Program-made: the position numbers and the translations under genes | Notes under the pieces: generated by a model | The model's input: only the letters and a program-made list of their open reading frames with translations | The model's database searches: none | What the model was told of the DNA's origin: nothing | In this document: piece by piece, positions 1 through 8,353 of the stretch | How positions within the stretch are numbered: the first letter of the stretch is position 1 | Layout: each line of letters opens with the position of its first letter | Origin: Collimonas arenae | GTDB taxonomy: Bacteria > Pseudomonadota > Gammaproteobacteria > Burkholderiales > Burkholderiaceae_D | DNA length: 64,000 nucleotides | Assembly (NCBI RefSeq): GCF_001584165.1 | Contig: NZ_CP013233.1 | Span: 1,240,001-1,304,000 of the forward strand | Direction of reading: 5' to 3'

Positions 1-856
1 TCCAGTCCTGTGCCCAGGTGGTAACGTTGCAGCCGGCGGTATTGAGGCTCGCGATTGCGGCCAGCAATTCTTCAAGCTGCAAGGCGGTAACAAGAATCTG
101 CAACCGGAAAAATCGAACTCCTTCACGCTGGGCATGGTGATCGAGCCGATTCCATCGGTGACAGCTTCGGTCGATTACTTCAACATCAAGATCAAGAACC
201 AGATCTCGACGATTTCCGAAGGCGACATTTTCAACGACCCAACCAAGTACGCAGCTGACTATGTGCGCAACCCCGATGGTTCATTGAACTACGTCCTGAA
301 CACCAACGTTAACCTGGGCAACGTTCATACCCAAGGTTTCGACCTGGGATTCAACTGGCGCTTGCCTAAGACTGCATGGGGTAACTTCGGTCTGTCCCTG
401 GATGGTACTTATGTCACCCAGTATGACTATCAGTCGGAAGCCGGCGGTCCATACCTGAACAACCTGGCTGTATATGGTGGTGGCGTGGGCACAGCAGGCG
501 GTGTGGTTTTCCGCTGGCGTCATACAGCCGGACTCAACTGGAACAATGGTCCATGGGCTGTTTCGCTGCAACAAATCTACACAACAGGCTATCGTGATCA
601 AAACGGTGTCAACGTTGTCGCTGCGTATAAGAACCATGAAGTCAGTTCCTATACACGTTACAACCTGTCGGGCACCTACACTGGCTTCAAGAACATCACC
701 TTGACTGCTGGTATCAAGAACCTGTTCAATACAAACCCACCGGCCTCCAACGTAACCGACAACTTCCAATATGGTTACGATGCCGTTACGGCGATGTCAT
801 TGGTCGTGCGTTCTTCGTCCGCGCCAATTATCAATTCTTCTAATAGCGGGATTTGA
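1..856 (+). CDS. TonB-dependent outer-membrane receptor, C-terminal part (frameshifted near its end)
   Basis: This is the last ~280 residues of a TonB-dependent receptor; the frame is open from base 2, so the gene starts outside the window. It shows alternating beta-strand segments, the GNKNLQPEKS stretch common before the last strands, and a late IKNLFNTNPP motif typical of these barrels. The final strand is wrong in this frame: after GYDA (base 784) the protein reads into non-barrel sequence and stops at 856. In the frame entered by restoring one C, the end reads RYGDVIGRAFFVRANYQFF with a stop at 841-843, the aromatic-ended last strand expected for BAM-mediated assembly. The substrate is not evident. 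The following tonB-exbB-exbD-exbD genes would energise it. Confidence 0.9.
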   Translation, partial: PVLCPGGNVAAGGIEARDCGQQFFKLQGGNKNLQPEKSNSFTLGMVIEPIPSVTASVDYFNIKIKNQISTISEGDIFNDPTKYAADYVRNPDGSLNYVLNTNVNLGNVHTQGFDLGFNWRLPKTAWGNFGLSLDGTYVTQYDYQSEAGGPYLNNLAVYGGGVGTAGGVVFRWRHTAGLNWNNGPWAVSLQQIYTTGYRDQNGVNVVAAYKNHEVSSYTRYNLSGTYTGFKNITLTAGIKNLFNTNPPASNVTDNFQYGYDAVTAMSLVVRSSSAPIINSSNSGI

Positions 857-883
857 TTGGCTTAAGCACTTTTCGTAAGTGGG

Positions 884-911
884 CCACCTGGGAAGTTTTC
901 CAGGTGGTTTT
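884..911 (+). terminator. Rho-independent terminator after the receptor gene
   Basis: A perfect 8-bp stem, CCACCTGG/CCAGGTGG, with an 8-nt loop is followed by TTTT, 28-70 bases past the receptor stop codon. It separates the receptor transcript from tonB. Confidence 0.75.
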
Positions 912-1197
912 GGCTTTTCGGAATGCATAAGCTCATCACAATGTTTCTGCTGTTTTATAAGGCATTGATGTAGTATTTACGGACGCGCAAAAATTAAACG
1001 ATAGCAAACTGAAGATTCTTTTATATAAGTTGCAATAAAAGGTTTCAGGGCAACTCATCCAGGTAGCAATCAGTCAGTAATAGCAGCAACTGCATGATTG
1101 GTACGTTTTTTGCGTAATCGTAGATCGGCAAGTAGTTCACTCATCAGATTGCAAGCAGTTTTAGCAATTGAATAATGTAGTATCGGAGGAAAGAGGC
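912..1197. other. Intergenic region upstream of tonB
   Basis: AT-rich gap without a convincing open frame. It must hold the tonB promoter, but I see no clear -35/-10 pair and no Fur-box-like sequence. A good ribosome site, GGAGG at 1185-1189, lies 8 bases before the ATG at 1198. Confidence 0.5.
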
Positions 1198-1851
1198 ATG
1201 GATTTCACGCAGGATGGGAGGAACCCTTCCAAGAATGTAGTTGGCATCAGCGTGGTTGTTCTTTTGCATGCGGCTCTTGTTTATGCACTTGTTACAGGGC
1301 TAGCTCGTAAAGTTGTCGAAGTGATTCAGCAACCGGTCGAAACCAAGATCATCGAGGAGATCAAGCCACCGCCGCCGCCACCACCACCGAAACAGGTGAT
1401 ACCGCCGCCGCCAAAATCGGTTGCGCCACCACCACCGTTCGTACCTCCACCAGAGGTAAAAGTAACACCGCCGCCGCAAGACAACGTGATTGCAGCAGTA
1501 ACCAATGTCAAACCACCGACCAACGAATTGCCTACTTCGGTAGCGCAACCTTCGACGACCGGCGAAGCCGGACCATCGCATACCAGCGCAAAAATTGCTG
1601 GCAATTGCGAGAAGCCAGAGTATCCAAGAACTTCTTTGCGTAATGAGGAAGAGGGTACTGTGAACGTCAAGCTGACCATCGGTGTAGACGGTAACGTGGT
1701 TGATGCTGTAGTTGAGAAGGGCAGTGGTTTCAAAGACCTGGACAGAGCCACATTGAAAGCGTGGAGCCTGTGCCATTTCACCCCTGCCATGGCCGATGGT
1801 AAACCTGTGCAATCTTCTACAAGAATGCAGTATGTTTGGAAGCTGGAATAA
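1198..1851 (+). CDS. tonB: TonB energy-transducing protein
   Basis: TonB carries proton-motive-force energy from ExbB/ExbD in the inner membrane to outer-membrane receptors. The 217-residue protein has a short cytoplasmic N-terminus, one membrane segment at about residues 15-35, a long proline-rich spacer of PPPP runs mixed with Lys/Val (about 50-100) and a C-terminal TonB domain (about 135-217) with YPRTSLRNEEEGTV and a final WKLE. I chose the ATG at 1198 because GGAGG lies 8 bases upstream; an in-frame TTG at 1168 would add 10 residues but lacks such a site. Two cysteines in the C-terminal domain (GNCEKP, WSLCHF) could form a periplasmic disulfide. exbB follows after 68 bases. Confidence 0.93.
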   Translation: MDFTQDGRNPSKNVVGISVVVLLHAALVYALVTGLARKVVEVIQQPVETKIIEEIKPPPPPPPPKQVIPPPPKSVAPPPPFVPPPEVKVTPPPQDNVIAAVTNVKPPTNELPTSVAQPSTTGEAGPSHTSAKIAGNCEKPEYPRTSLRNEEEGTVNVKLTIGVDGNVVDAVVEKGSGFKDLDRATLKAWSLCHFTPAMADGKPVQSSTRMQYVWKLE

Positions 1852-1919
1852 ACAGAGCGTAGAACAACTACCTTGTACGTTATCTCAGCAATCTAATTTA
1901 TCAAATTTGGAGTATTAGT

Positions 1920-2843
1920 ATGTCTATCACTCGTAATCGCTTATCCGCTCTGGCTGCCGCCCTGATGATCTCCGCTGTGACGATCTCTCCGCTGGCCGCA
2001 ATCGCCCAAACACCAGCGGCAGCATCTGCTACCGCTTCGGCTCCGGCTGCTGCCGATGCGCCTAAAGCTGCTGATGCAGCAGCGGCATCGCTGGCTGACA
2101 CGCCAACTCCTCCGCCGCCACCTGCCGACCACGAAACCGTGAACAATCCATACGGCCTGGACGCGCTGTGGAAAGGCGGTGACTTCGTCGCCCGTGGCAC
2201 TCTGATCATCCTGGTCCTGATGTCGATGGGCAGCTGGTACATCATCATCACCAAGCTCATCGAGCAAGTGAAACTGATGGGTCAAGCTAAAAACGCCAAG
2301 CAAACATTCTGGAAAGCTGCAACGGTTGAAGCGGGTATCGCCGGCCTGAAACCAAACAGCGCTTACCGCTTCATCGCCCAAAACGGTGCGACCTCGACTG
2401 AGCACCACGATGGTGCATTGTTGGAACAGATCGACCTGAACACCTGGGTCACCATGTCGATCCAGCGTTCGGTAGAAAAAGTGCAAAGCCGCCTGCAAGA
2501 CGGCCTGGCATTCCTGGCAACCGTTGGTTCGACAGCACCGTTCGTCGGTCTGTTCGGTACGGTCTGGGGTATTTACCATGCGCTGACAGCAATCGGTATC
2601 GCCGGTCAGGCATCGATCGACAAGGTTGCCGGTCCAGTGGGTGAAGCGCTGATCATGACTGCAATCGGTCTGGCAGTGGCTGTTCCTGCGGTTCTGGGTT
2701 ACAACTGGCTGGTTCGCCGCAACAAGAGCGCGATGGAAGAAATCCGTTCGTTCAGCGCCGACCTGCACTCGGTCCTGCTGAGCGGCGTGATGTCGTCGAG
2801 CCAGGCTGGTCAAGTGGCTAACATCAAGAAGAAGGTTGGCTAA
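1920..2843 (+). CDS. exbB: ExbB proton channel subunit (MotA/TolQ/ExbB family) with signal peptide
   Basis: Inner-membrane channel subunit that with ExbD powers TonB. The 307-residue protein starts with a cleavable-looking signal peptide (cleavage near AIAQ, residue 30), then an Ala/Pro-rich periplasmic linker to about residue 75. The three membrane helices of the family follow: one at about 93-112 (GTLIILVLMSMGSWYIIITK), and two near the end within the segments LATVGSTAPFVGLFGTVWGI and GEALIMTAIGLAVAVPAVLG. Classical E. coli ExbB (244 residues) lacks the N-terminal extension; this longer type is common in betaproteobacteria and xanthomonads. GGAG at 1909-1912 sets the start. The stop is only 2 bases before exbD. 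Confidence 0.93.
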   Translation: MSITRNRLSALAAALMISAVTISPLAAIAQTPAAASATASAPAAADAPKAADAAAASLADTPTPPPPPADHETVNNPYGLDALWKGGDFVARGTLIILVLMSMGSWYIIITKLIEQVKLMGQAKNAKQTFWKAATVEAGIAGLKPNSAYRFIAQNGATSTEHHDGALLEQIDLNTWVTMSIQRSVEKVQSRLQDGLAFLATVGSTAPFVGLFGTVWGIYHALTAIGIAGQASIDKVAGPVGEALIMTAIGLAVAVPAVLGYNWLVRRNKSAMEEIRSFSADLHSVLLSGVMSSSQAGQVANIKKKVG

Positions 2844-2845
2844 TC

Positions 2846-3274
2846 ATGGCGATGTCACTCGGCTCTCCCGATGGGGATGAAGACGAAGTGATCGGTACGA
2901 TCAACACGACGCCGCTGGTGGACGTCATGTTGGTGTTGCTGATCATCTTCCTGATCACGATTCCGGTGGTGACGCATACGATTCCAGTGAAGTTGCCGAA
3001 CGAGTTCGACGAACCTTACAAGACCAAGCCAGAGAACATCAACCTGGCGGTGAATAAGCAAGGGGACATGTTCTGGAACGAGCAGCTGGTGCCGAATACG
3101 ACGACCTTGTTGGCGAAGCTGAAGGAAGTGGCGGTCATCGTGCCACAACCGGAGCTGCATATCCGCGGCGACCAGCAGACCAAGTATGAGTATATCGGCA
3201 AGGTGATCCTGACTGCGCAGCGGGCAGGGATTGCCAAGATCGGCTTCATCACGGAACCGCCTGCAAGAAACTGA
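2846..3274 (+). CDS. exbD: ExbD biopolymer transport protein, first copy
   Basis: ExbD is the small partner of ExbB in the TonB energising complex. This 142-residue protein has the family layout: a cytoplasmic N-terminus, one transmembrane helix starting at NTTPLVDVMLVLLIIFLIT (about residues 20-38) with the conserved membrane aspartate (LVDVM) needed for proton use, and a periplasmic domain with the late motif DQQTKYEYIGKVI. It starts 2 bases after the exbB stop, so the two are almost certainly translationally coupled. It is clearly divergent from the second copy at 3434, notably in the helix and in the periplasmic half. Confidence 0.93.
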   Translation: MAMSLGSPDGDEDEVIGTINTTPLVDVMLVLLIIFLITIPVVTHTIPVKLPNEFDEPYKTKPENINLAVNKQGDMFWNEQLVPNTTTLLAKLKEVAVIVPQPELHIRGDQQTKYEYIGKVILTAQRAGIAKIGFITEPPARN

Positions 3275-3321
3275 CACACAGTGCCGCCACGCCGTCTAGG
3301 CGGTCTCGTCTAGGCGGCCCC

Positions 3322-3396
3322 GTCATTCCCGCGAACGCGGGAATCCATGTTGCGACATGGTATAAAAACATGGATCCCCGCGTTTGCAGGGATGAC
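3322..3396. repeat. REP-like palindromic element between the two exbD genes
   Basis: Two 28-base arms, 3322-3349 and 3369-3396, are imperfect inverted copies around a 19-base loop. Each arm contains a smaller palindrome (CCCGCGAACGCGGG in arm 1). Related sequence occurs at 8136-8228 and 41975-42001. Just upstream, CGTCTAGGCGG occurs twice in tandem (3293-3303 and 3307-3317). The structure lies within the tonB-exb operon and could attenuate transcription or protect mRNA ends. Confidence 0.85.
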
Positions 3397-3433
3397 GCTG
3401 GTGGCGTATGAAAGGTCTGAAGAGGAGTAGTTT

Positions 3434-3868
3434 ATGGGTATGAATGTAGGTTCATCAGGCGGCAACGCCAACGATCCGGAACCGATGATGGAAATGAATA
3501 TGACGCCGTTGATCGACGTCATGCTGGTGCTGATCATCATGCTGATCATCACGATTCCGATCCAGAATCACGCGATCAAGCTGAACATGCCGACGGGTAA
3601 TCCGCCACCGCCATTGGCGTTGCCGGTGGTCGACACGGTGGACATCGATCCGGCTGGCACAGTGATGTGGAACGGTACGCCGATGGCGAATCGTGCGGAA
3701 CTGGAAAGCCGTTTGAAGGCCGTGGTTGCGGGTGGCAATATCGATGAAGTGCACCTGCGTCCGAACAAATTGGTGGAGTACAAGTCGGTCGCTGCCGTGA
3801 TGGCATCGGCGCAGCGCTTGGGCGTCACCAAGATCGGTATCGTCGGTAACGAGCAGTTCATGGAGTAA
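3434..3868 (+). CDS. exbD: ExbD biopolymer transport protein, second copy
   Basis: A second ExbD of 144 residues. The helix begins at NMTPLIDVMLVLIIMLIIT with the conserved Asp (LIDVM), followed by IPIQNHAIKLNMPTG and a periplasmic domain ending in RLGVTKIGIVGNEQF. GAGGAG at 3422-3427 fits the ATG at 3434. Paired exbD genes after tonB-exbB are known in xanthomonads, where the second copy is needed only for particular substrates; whether that holds here is inference. It is separated from the first copy by a palindromic repeat, so its expression may differ. Confidence 0.93.
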   Translation: MGMNVGSSGGNANDPEPMMEMNMTPLIDVMLVLIIMLIITIPIQNHAIKLNMPTGNPPPPLALPVVDTVDIDPAGTVMWNGTPMANRAELESRLKAVVAGGNIDEVHLRPNKLVEYKSVAAVMASAQRLGVTKIGIVGNEQFME

Positions 3869-3893
3869 TAGATAGTATTTGTTTCCGCATGAG

Positions 3894-3923
3894 AAAATAG
3901 GCAGGTTTATACCTGCCTATTTT
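3894..3923 (+). terminator. Rho-independent terminator after exbD2
   Basis: A 13-bp perfect stem (AAAATAGGCAGGT / ACCTGCCTATTTT) with a TTAT loop runs into CGTTTTC. It ends the tonB-exb transcript and leaves only 23 bases before the next start, so the TPR gene may depend on read-through or a promoter within this region. Confidence 0.85.
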
Positions 3924-3946
3924 CGTTTTCGATTGAAAGAATAGTT

Positions 3947-5221
3947 ATGTCCAAATTACGATTCGCTCCGATTTTCGTGCTGTTGACTGCAGTGGGACTG
4001 ACTTCCACGCTTCCTGTTCTGGGACTGGCCCCGGCTGCCTATGCCGCCGATGAGGCGGAGCAGCCGAAGGGCGAGACCGTGCGCGCCGAAGTCGGTGTAC
4101 CGTTGCAGGCCGCGCAGGAATTGATCAAGCAGCAAAAGTACAAAGAGGCCCTGGCAAAGATCGCCGAGACCGACGCCGTCCCGAACAAGACACCATGGGA
4201 AACCTTCACCATCGATCATATGCGCGGCGCCGCTGCGGCGCGTGCCGGTGATACCGAGCAGGCTGGAAAATCGTTTGAAGCAGTCATCGCTTCCGGCCGT
4301 CTTTCCCCGGCTGAGCAAGCCAAGGTTGTCCAGGCTCTCGGTAATATGTACTACGATGCCAAAAACTATCCAAAGGCAATCGCATGGCTGACGCGTTCGC
4401 TGAAAGAAGGTGGAGCCGATCCGCAAACCAGGACTTTGTTGATTCAGTCTTACTACCTGAGTAACGATATCCCGCGTGCCACCAGCGAACTGCAGTCAGC
4501 TATTGCTGCAGATGAAAGCGCCGGCCGGGCTCCCAGCGAAATCGAGTTGAAATTGCTGGCCAGTTGCGCACTCAAGAGCAATGACAAAGACGGATACCAG
4601 GTTGCACTCGAAAAACTCAATACTTACTATCCGAAAAAAGACTACTGGCTCGATCTGATCGGCCGTGTCCAGAACAAGCCGGGATTTTCCGATCGCCTGG
4701 TGCTTGACCTGTATCGTTTGAAGGCTGCTACGGTGCAGTTGCAAACCAGTTCGGAATTCACTGACATGGCGCAGTTGTCGCTGTTGGCCGGTTTCCCGGC
4801 GGAAGCCAAGAAAACCTTGGACCAGGGTTACCAATCCGGATTGCTGGGAAGTGGTCCGGACGCCGCCAAGCAGAAGCGTTTGCAAGATCAGGCCGGCAAG
4901 GCGGCAAGCGATGACTTGAAGTCGATGGCACAAAGCGAAACAGCAGCGGTCAATGCGAAAGAGGGGACCGGGCAGGTCAATCTGGGTTATGCGCTGGTTA
5001 CCGCAGGTCAGTTCGACAAGGGACTGCGGTTGATGGAGGATGGCCTGAAAAAGGGCAACCTCAAGCGTAGCGACGACGCCAAACTGCATCTTGGTATTGC
5101 GTATCAGTTGGCTGGGCAAAAGGATAAGGCGATCGAGGCATTCAAGAGCGTTAAGGGTACCGATGGTGCGGCTGACCTGGCACGTCTGTGGGTGATGCAG
5201 GTGAATCATCCCCTGAATTAA
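3947..5221 (+). CDS. Secreted tetratricopeptide-repeat protein downstream of exbD
   Basis: A 424-residue protein with a signal peptide (Lys/Arg n-region, hydrophobic core, cleavage after AYAA near residue 34) and TPR-like helical repeats: AAQELIKQQKYKEALAKI, AAARAGDTEQAGKSFEAVI, LGNMYYDAKNYPKAIAWL, and the C-terminal LGIAYQLAGQKDKAIEAF. It has no catalytic motif, so a scaffold or protein-interaction role in the periplasm is likely. Its place after tonB-exbB-exbD suggests a link to receptor function or TonB assembly, but that is inference. There is no strong Shine-Dalgarno before the ATG. A terminator separates it from exbD2. Confidence 0.8.
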   Translation: MSKLRFAPIFVLLTAVGLTSTLPVLGLAPAAYAADEAEQPKGETVRAEVGVPLQAAQELIKQQKYKEALAKIAETDAVPNKTPWETFTIDHMRGAAAARAGDTEQAGKSFEAVIASGRLSPAEQAKVVQALGNMYYDAKNYPKAIAWLTRSLKEGGADPQTRTLLIQSYYLSNDIPRATSELQSAIAADESAGRAPSEIELKLLASCALKSNDKDGYQVALEKLNTYYPKKDYWLDLIGRVQNKPGFSDRLVLDLYRLKAATVQLQTSSEFTDMAQLSLLAGFPAEAKKTLDQGYQSGLLGSGPDAAKQKRLQDQAGKAASDDLKSMAQSETAAVNAKEGTGQVNLGYALVTAGQFDKGLRLMEDGLKKGNLKRSDDAKLHLGIAYQLAGQKDKAIEAFKSVKGTDGAADLARLWVMQVNHPLN

Positions 5222-5250
5222 ACTTGACGGTTGAGCGGGAAACGCAGAAG

Positions 5251-5290
5251 CGGAGTCGTTTGCAGTGAGATGCAGCGGCTCCGTTTTTTT
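5251..5290 (+). terminator. Terminator after the TPR gene
   Basis: CGGAGTCG (5251-5258) pairs with CGGCTCCG (5276-5283) with one G-T pair and is followed by a run of T, about 30 bases past the TPR stop codon. Confidence 0.75.
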
Positions 5291-5342
5291 ATGAGGAATC
5301 AGGCCTCAAAACGAAAGTTTTTTGAAAAGCAGCGCCGGCCAA

Positions 5343-5378
5343 CCAAAAAAATGGCCCCATCTTTCGATGAGGCCAATT
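5343..5378 (-). terminator. Terminator of the small lipoprotein gene
   Basis: Read on the minus strand, TTGGCCTCATC and GATGGGGCCA form a near-perfect stem around GAAA, followed by a T7 run. It lies about 70 bases beyond the stop of the minus-strand lipoprotein gene. Confidence 0.75.
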
Positions 5379-5447
5379 TCAGATCGGTAACAATCGTGCA
5401 GATGGCGACGATAATTTTGCGCCGTGCAGGTAACTAGGCGACAAATG

Positions 5448-5669
5448 CTAGCCCTTCGGCCCTCTAGGGGCGGTAGGCGGGATCATGTCCACGGCTTGCT
5501 CCGGAGTCAGCGTCTTCATGTTCTGCTTGGTTTGCCGGGTAGGCAGGTTACTGCCGGTAGCGTAAATGTTTTCCTGATTATTGGCCGAGGCGGTGCTGTT
5601 ATCGGCTTCAGGAGCCGCACATGCAGCCAGGACAGGCAGCATAAATGCACAAATAAAAAGTGTTTTCAT
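5448..5669 (-). CDS. Small lipoprotein of unknown function
   Basis: A 73-residue protein beginning MKTLFICAFMLPVLAACAAP, a lipoprotein signal with lipobox LAAC (Cys about residue 17), so it should be lipidated and held in the envelope. The mature part is polar and low in complexity, with a TPEQAVDMIPPTAP segment. I chose the ATG at 5669 because it gives a proper signal peptide; the frame runs 23 codons further up but that extension looks non-coding. I do not recognise a family. It is transcribed toward the TPR gene and divergently from the peptidase at 5916. Confidence 0.7.
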   Translation of the reverse strand: MKTLFICAFMLPVLAACAAPEADNSTASANNQENIYATGSNLPTRQTKQNMKTLTPEQAVDMIPPTAPRGPKG

Positions 5670-5915
5670 AGCGTTGTCTTCTTTGTCTCTCAAGGTTGGG
5701 AATAACACATGTTTAGTACAGACCGACACGCGATACATAGCGTTACATTGTAGAAATGCACGATAGCATATTTACTTTCAGGAAAGCAAGTTAAGCGCCA
5801 GGCGGTATGGCAGCACATGCAGCATAATGTTGTGTTTTTTTTACGCGACGCTTATCAGGCATCACAGTTTTAGCTTTGCTCAATTGATTTCACCCCAAAT
5901 CACAACGGACAAAAC

Positions 5916-8102
5916 ATGTACCTCAAACACGCAATTGCCTTGTCGGCCATTCTTACCAGTGGCGGCGGTTTCGCCCAGCAATGCCAGCCCGGAGGCCAGT
6001 CGCTGGTATACCCGATCAGCAAGAAAATAGACCAGGTCGATGATTATCATGGCGTCAAGGTGGCGGATCCATACCGCTGGCTTGAGAACGGCAACAGCGA
6101 CGACACCAAGGCGTGGATAGAGGCGCAAAACAAGCTGACGCAAGCGTTCCTTGAAAAAATCCCGGCACGCGAAGCGATTCGTGAACGGCTTACCAAGCTC
6201 TGGAATTATGAGCGTTTTAGCGTGCCGTTCAAAGAAGGCGGGCGCTACTTCTACAGCCGTAACGATGGCTTGCAAAATCAGGCGGTGCTCTATACCGTCA
6301 AGCAGATCAACGATGAACCGCAGCTGCTGCTTGATCCCAATACGCTGGCGGCCGATGGCACGATAGCGTTGGCCGGCATCGCGGTCAGCCCCAACGGCAA
6401 GTACCTGGCTTACGGTACCGCGGCTTCCGGTTCCGACTGGAACGAATGGAAGGTACGCGACATTGCCAGCGGCAAAGACACCGCCGATCATTTGCAATGG
6501 GTGAAATTCTCGGGTGCCTCTTGGGCCCACGACAGTTCTGGATTTTTCTACAGCCGCTATGATGCGCCGAAGGAAGCAACCAAGCTCGCTGACGTCAATT
6601 ATTTTCAGAAACTCTACTTCCATAGAATCGGCACGCCACAAGCCGACGACGTGCTAGTCTACGACCGGCCGGACCAGAAGGAATGGGGTTTCGACGGCCA
6701 TGTCACCGACGACGGCAAATACCTGATCATCAGCATTTCGCAAGGCACCGAGCAAAAGAACCGGGTCTATTACAAGGATCTGAGCAAGCAAGGCGCGCCG
6801 GTCCTGCCGCTGCTCGACAATTTCGATGCGTCCTATGCCTTCATCGACAATGACGGTCCGGTCTTCCTCTTCAACTCCAACAAGGACGCACCAAAGGGCC
6901 GCATTATTGCGATTGACACGCGTCACCCAGATGCGGCGAAATGGAAGGTGATCGTCCCTGAGTCGGAGCAGACACTGCAGGGCGCCAATGTGGTCAACCA
7001 CCAACTGATCGTCGATTACCTGAAAGACGCACGCAGCCAGGTCAATATCTATGCGCTGGACGGCAAGCTGGTACGCGAAGTGACGCTGCCCGGCATCGGT
7101 TCGGCCGGCGGCTTCGGCGGCAAGCGCAATGACAAGGAAACCTTCTATTCCTTTACCGGCTTCACCACGCCGGCCAGTATCTATCGTTACGATCTGCAAA
7201 CCGGCAAGAGCAGCTTGTACCGCCAGCCCAAGGTCGATTTCGATCCGAACGCCTTCGAGACGCGCCAGGTGTTCTACAGCAGCAAGGATGGCACCAAGGT
7301 GCCGATGTTCATCGTCTCGAAAAAGGGGTTGAAACTCGATGGCAATAATCCGACCTACCTGTATGGCTACGGCGGTTTCAACATCTCGCTGACGCCGGCG
7401 TTCTCGGTACCGAATCTGGCCTGGATGGAAATGGGTGGCGTGTATGCATCGCCGAACCTGCGCGGCGGCGGCGAGTACGGCAAGGCCTGGCACGAAGCCG
7501 GCACCAAGCTCAACAAGCAGAATGTATTCGATGATTTCATCGCCGCGGCGCAATGGCTGATCGCCAACAAATATACCTCGCCGCAGAAGCTGGCGATCGG
7601 CGGCGGCAGCAATGGCGGGCTGCTGGTCGGCGCGACGATGGTGCAGCGGCCAGAATTGTTCGCTGCGGCGATTCCGCAAGTCGGCGTGATGGACATGCTG
7701 CGTTTCCACAAATTCACGATCGGCTGGGGTTGGACTTCCGATTACGGTTCATCCGACAACGCCGACGAATTCAAGGCGCTATACGCCTATTCACCGCTGC
7801 ATAACCTGAAGCCCGGCACTTGCTATCCAGCGACGCTGGTGACTACGGCCGATCATGACGATCGCGTGGTGCCGGCGCACAGCTTCAAATTTGTCGCCAC
7901 CGAACAGGCCGACCAGGCCGGTGCTGCGCCGGTGTTGATCCGCATCGACACCAAGGCCGGTCATGGCGCCGGCAAACCGACTTCCAAGCAGATTGAGGAA
8001 GTGGCCGACCGGTGGGGTTTCCTGACTAAGGTGCTGGGAATGCAGGTTGGGGCAGACGGCGCAGAGGTCGCTGGCGAATCGATCAAATCGCGCGCCAACT
8101 GA
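5916..8102 (+). CDS. Secreted prolyl oligopeptidase (S9A family)
   Basis: A serine peptidase that cuts short proline-containing peptides after Pro. The 728-residue protein has a signal peptide (cleavage near GFAQQ), an N-terminal seven-bladed propeller (about 60-450) and a C-terminal alpha/beta-hydrolase domain. The catalytic triad is visible: Ser in GGGSNGGLL (residue 565), Asp in ADHDDRVVP (about 648) and His in AGHGAGKP (683). These positions are close to those of bacterial prolyl oligopeptidases such as the Elizabethkingia enzyme, which is also periplasmic. PYRWLENGNSDDTKAW near the N-terminus is another family hallmark. It appears monocistronic and probably serves peptide nutrition. Confidence 0.93.
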   Translation: MYLKHAIALSAILTSGGGFAQQCQPGGQSLVYPISKKIDQVDDYHGVKVADPYRWLENGNSDDTKAWIEAQNKLTQAFLEKIPAREAIRERLTKLWNYERFSVPFKEGGRYFYSRNDGLQNQAVLYTVKQINDEPQLLLDPNTLAADGTIALAGIAVSPNGKYLAYGTAASGSDWNEWKVRDIASGKDTADHLQWVKFSGASWAHDSSGFFYSRYDAPKEATKLADVNYFQKLYFHRIGTPQADDVLVYDRPDQKEWGFDGHVTDDGKYLIISISQGTEQKNRVYYKDLSKQGAPVLPLLDNFDASYAFIDNDGPVFLFNSNKDAPKGRIIAIDTRHPDAAKWKVIVPESEQTLQGANVVNHQLIVDYLKDARSQVNIYALDGKLVREVTLPGIGSAGGFGGKRNDKETFYSFTGFTTPASIYRYDLQTGKSSLYRQPKVDFDPNAFETRQVFYSSKDGTKVPMFIVSKKGLKLDGNNPTYLYGYGGFNISLTPAFSVPNLAWMEMGGVYASPNLRGGGEYGKAWHEAGTKLNKQNVFDDFIAAAQWLIANKYTSPQKLAIGGGSNGGLLVGATMVQRPELFAAAIPQVGVMDMLRFHKFTIGWGWTSDYGSSDNADEFKALYAYSPLHNLKPGTCYPATLVTTADHDDRVVPAHSFKFVATEQADQAGAAPVLIRIDTKAGHGAGKPTSKQIEEVADRWGFLTKVLGMQVGADGAEVAGESIKSRAN

Positions 8103-8135
8103 GTGAGGTTGGCAACTGGAGCTGCCGCGGCAACT

Positions 8136-8228
8136 CCGTCATTCTGGCGAATTTAGGCGTCAAGGTGGGGAATCCAAATCGCCAAGCGGGATGATGAAAA
8201 TGGATTCCCTCGTTCGCGGGAATGACGG
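8136..8228. repeat. REP-like palindromic element, second copy
   Basis: The right arm (about 8200-8228, GGATTCCCTCGTTCGCGGGAA then TGACGG) matches the REP-like arms at 3322-3396. The left arm from 8136 (CCGTCATTCTGGCGAATTTA onward to GGGGAATCCA) is decayed and longer. It fills most of the gap between the convergent peptidase and hydrolase genes. Confidence 0.7.
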
Positions 8229-8353
8229 AGCGGCTAGACGGGGAGTCGACACGAGCGCCAGTGACGGCACAAGAGGAATTTTTCTTTGATCTAACGGCAT
8301 TAGCGCTGATAAGTAAGACTCTTGTGCCCGCGCGGAAATTTGGTGAGAAAATC

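Noticed and set aside
3322..3396. Repeat considered as a CRISPR unit
   Set aside because: Two inverted arms, not direct repeats with spacers, and no cas genes are nearby.
5231..5437. 68-residue plus-strand frame after the TPR gene
   Set aside because: Covers two terminator hairpins and is rich in Arg/Lys without a start signal.
7553..7804. Frames within the prolyl oligopeptidase gene in other phases
   Set aside because: They overlap the catalytic domain of an intact gene and have no own signals.
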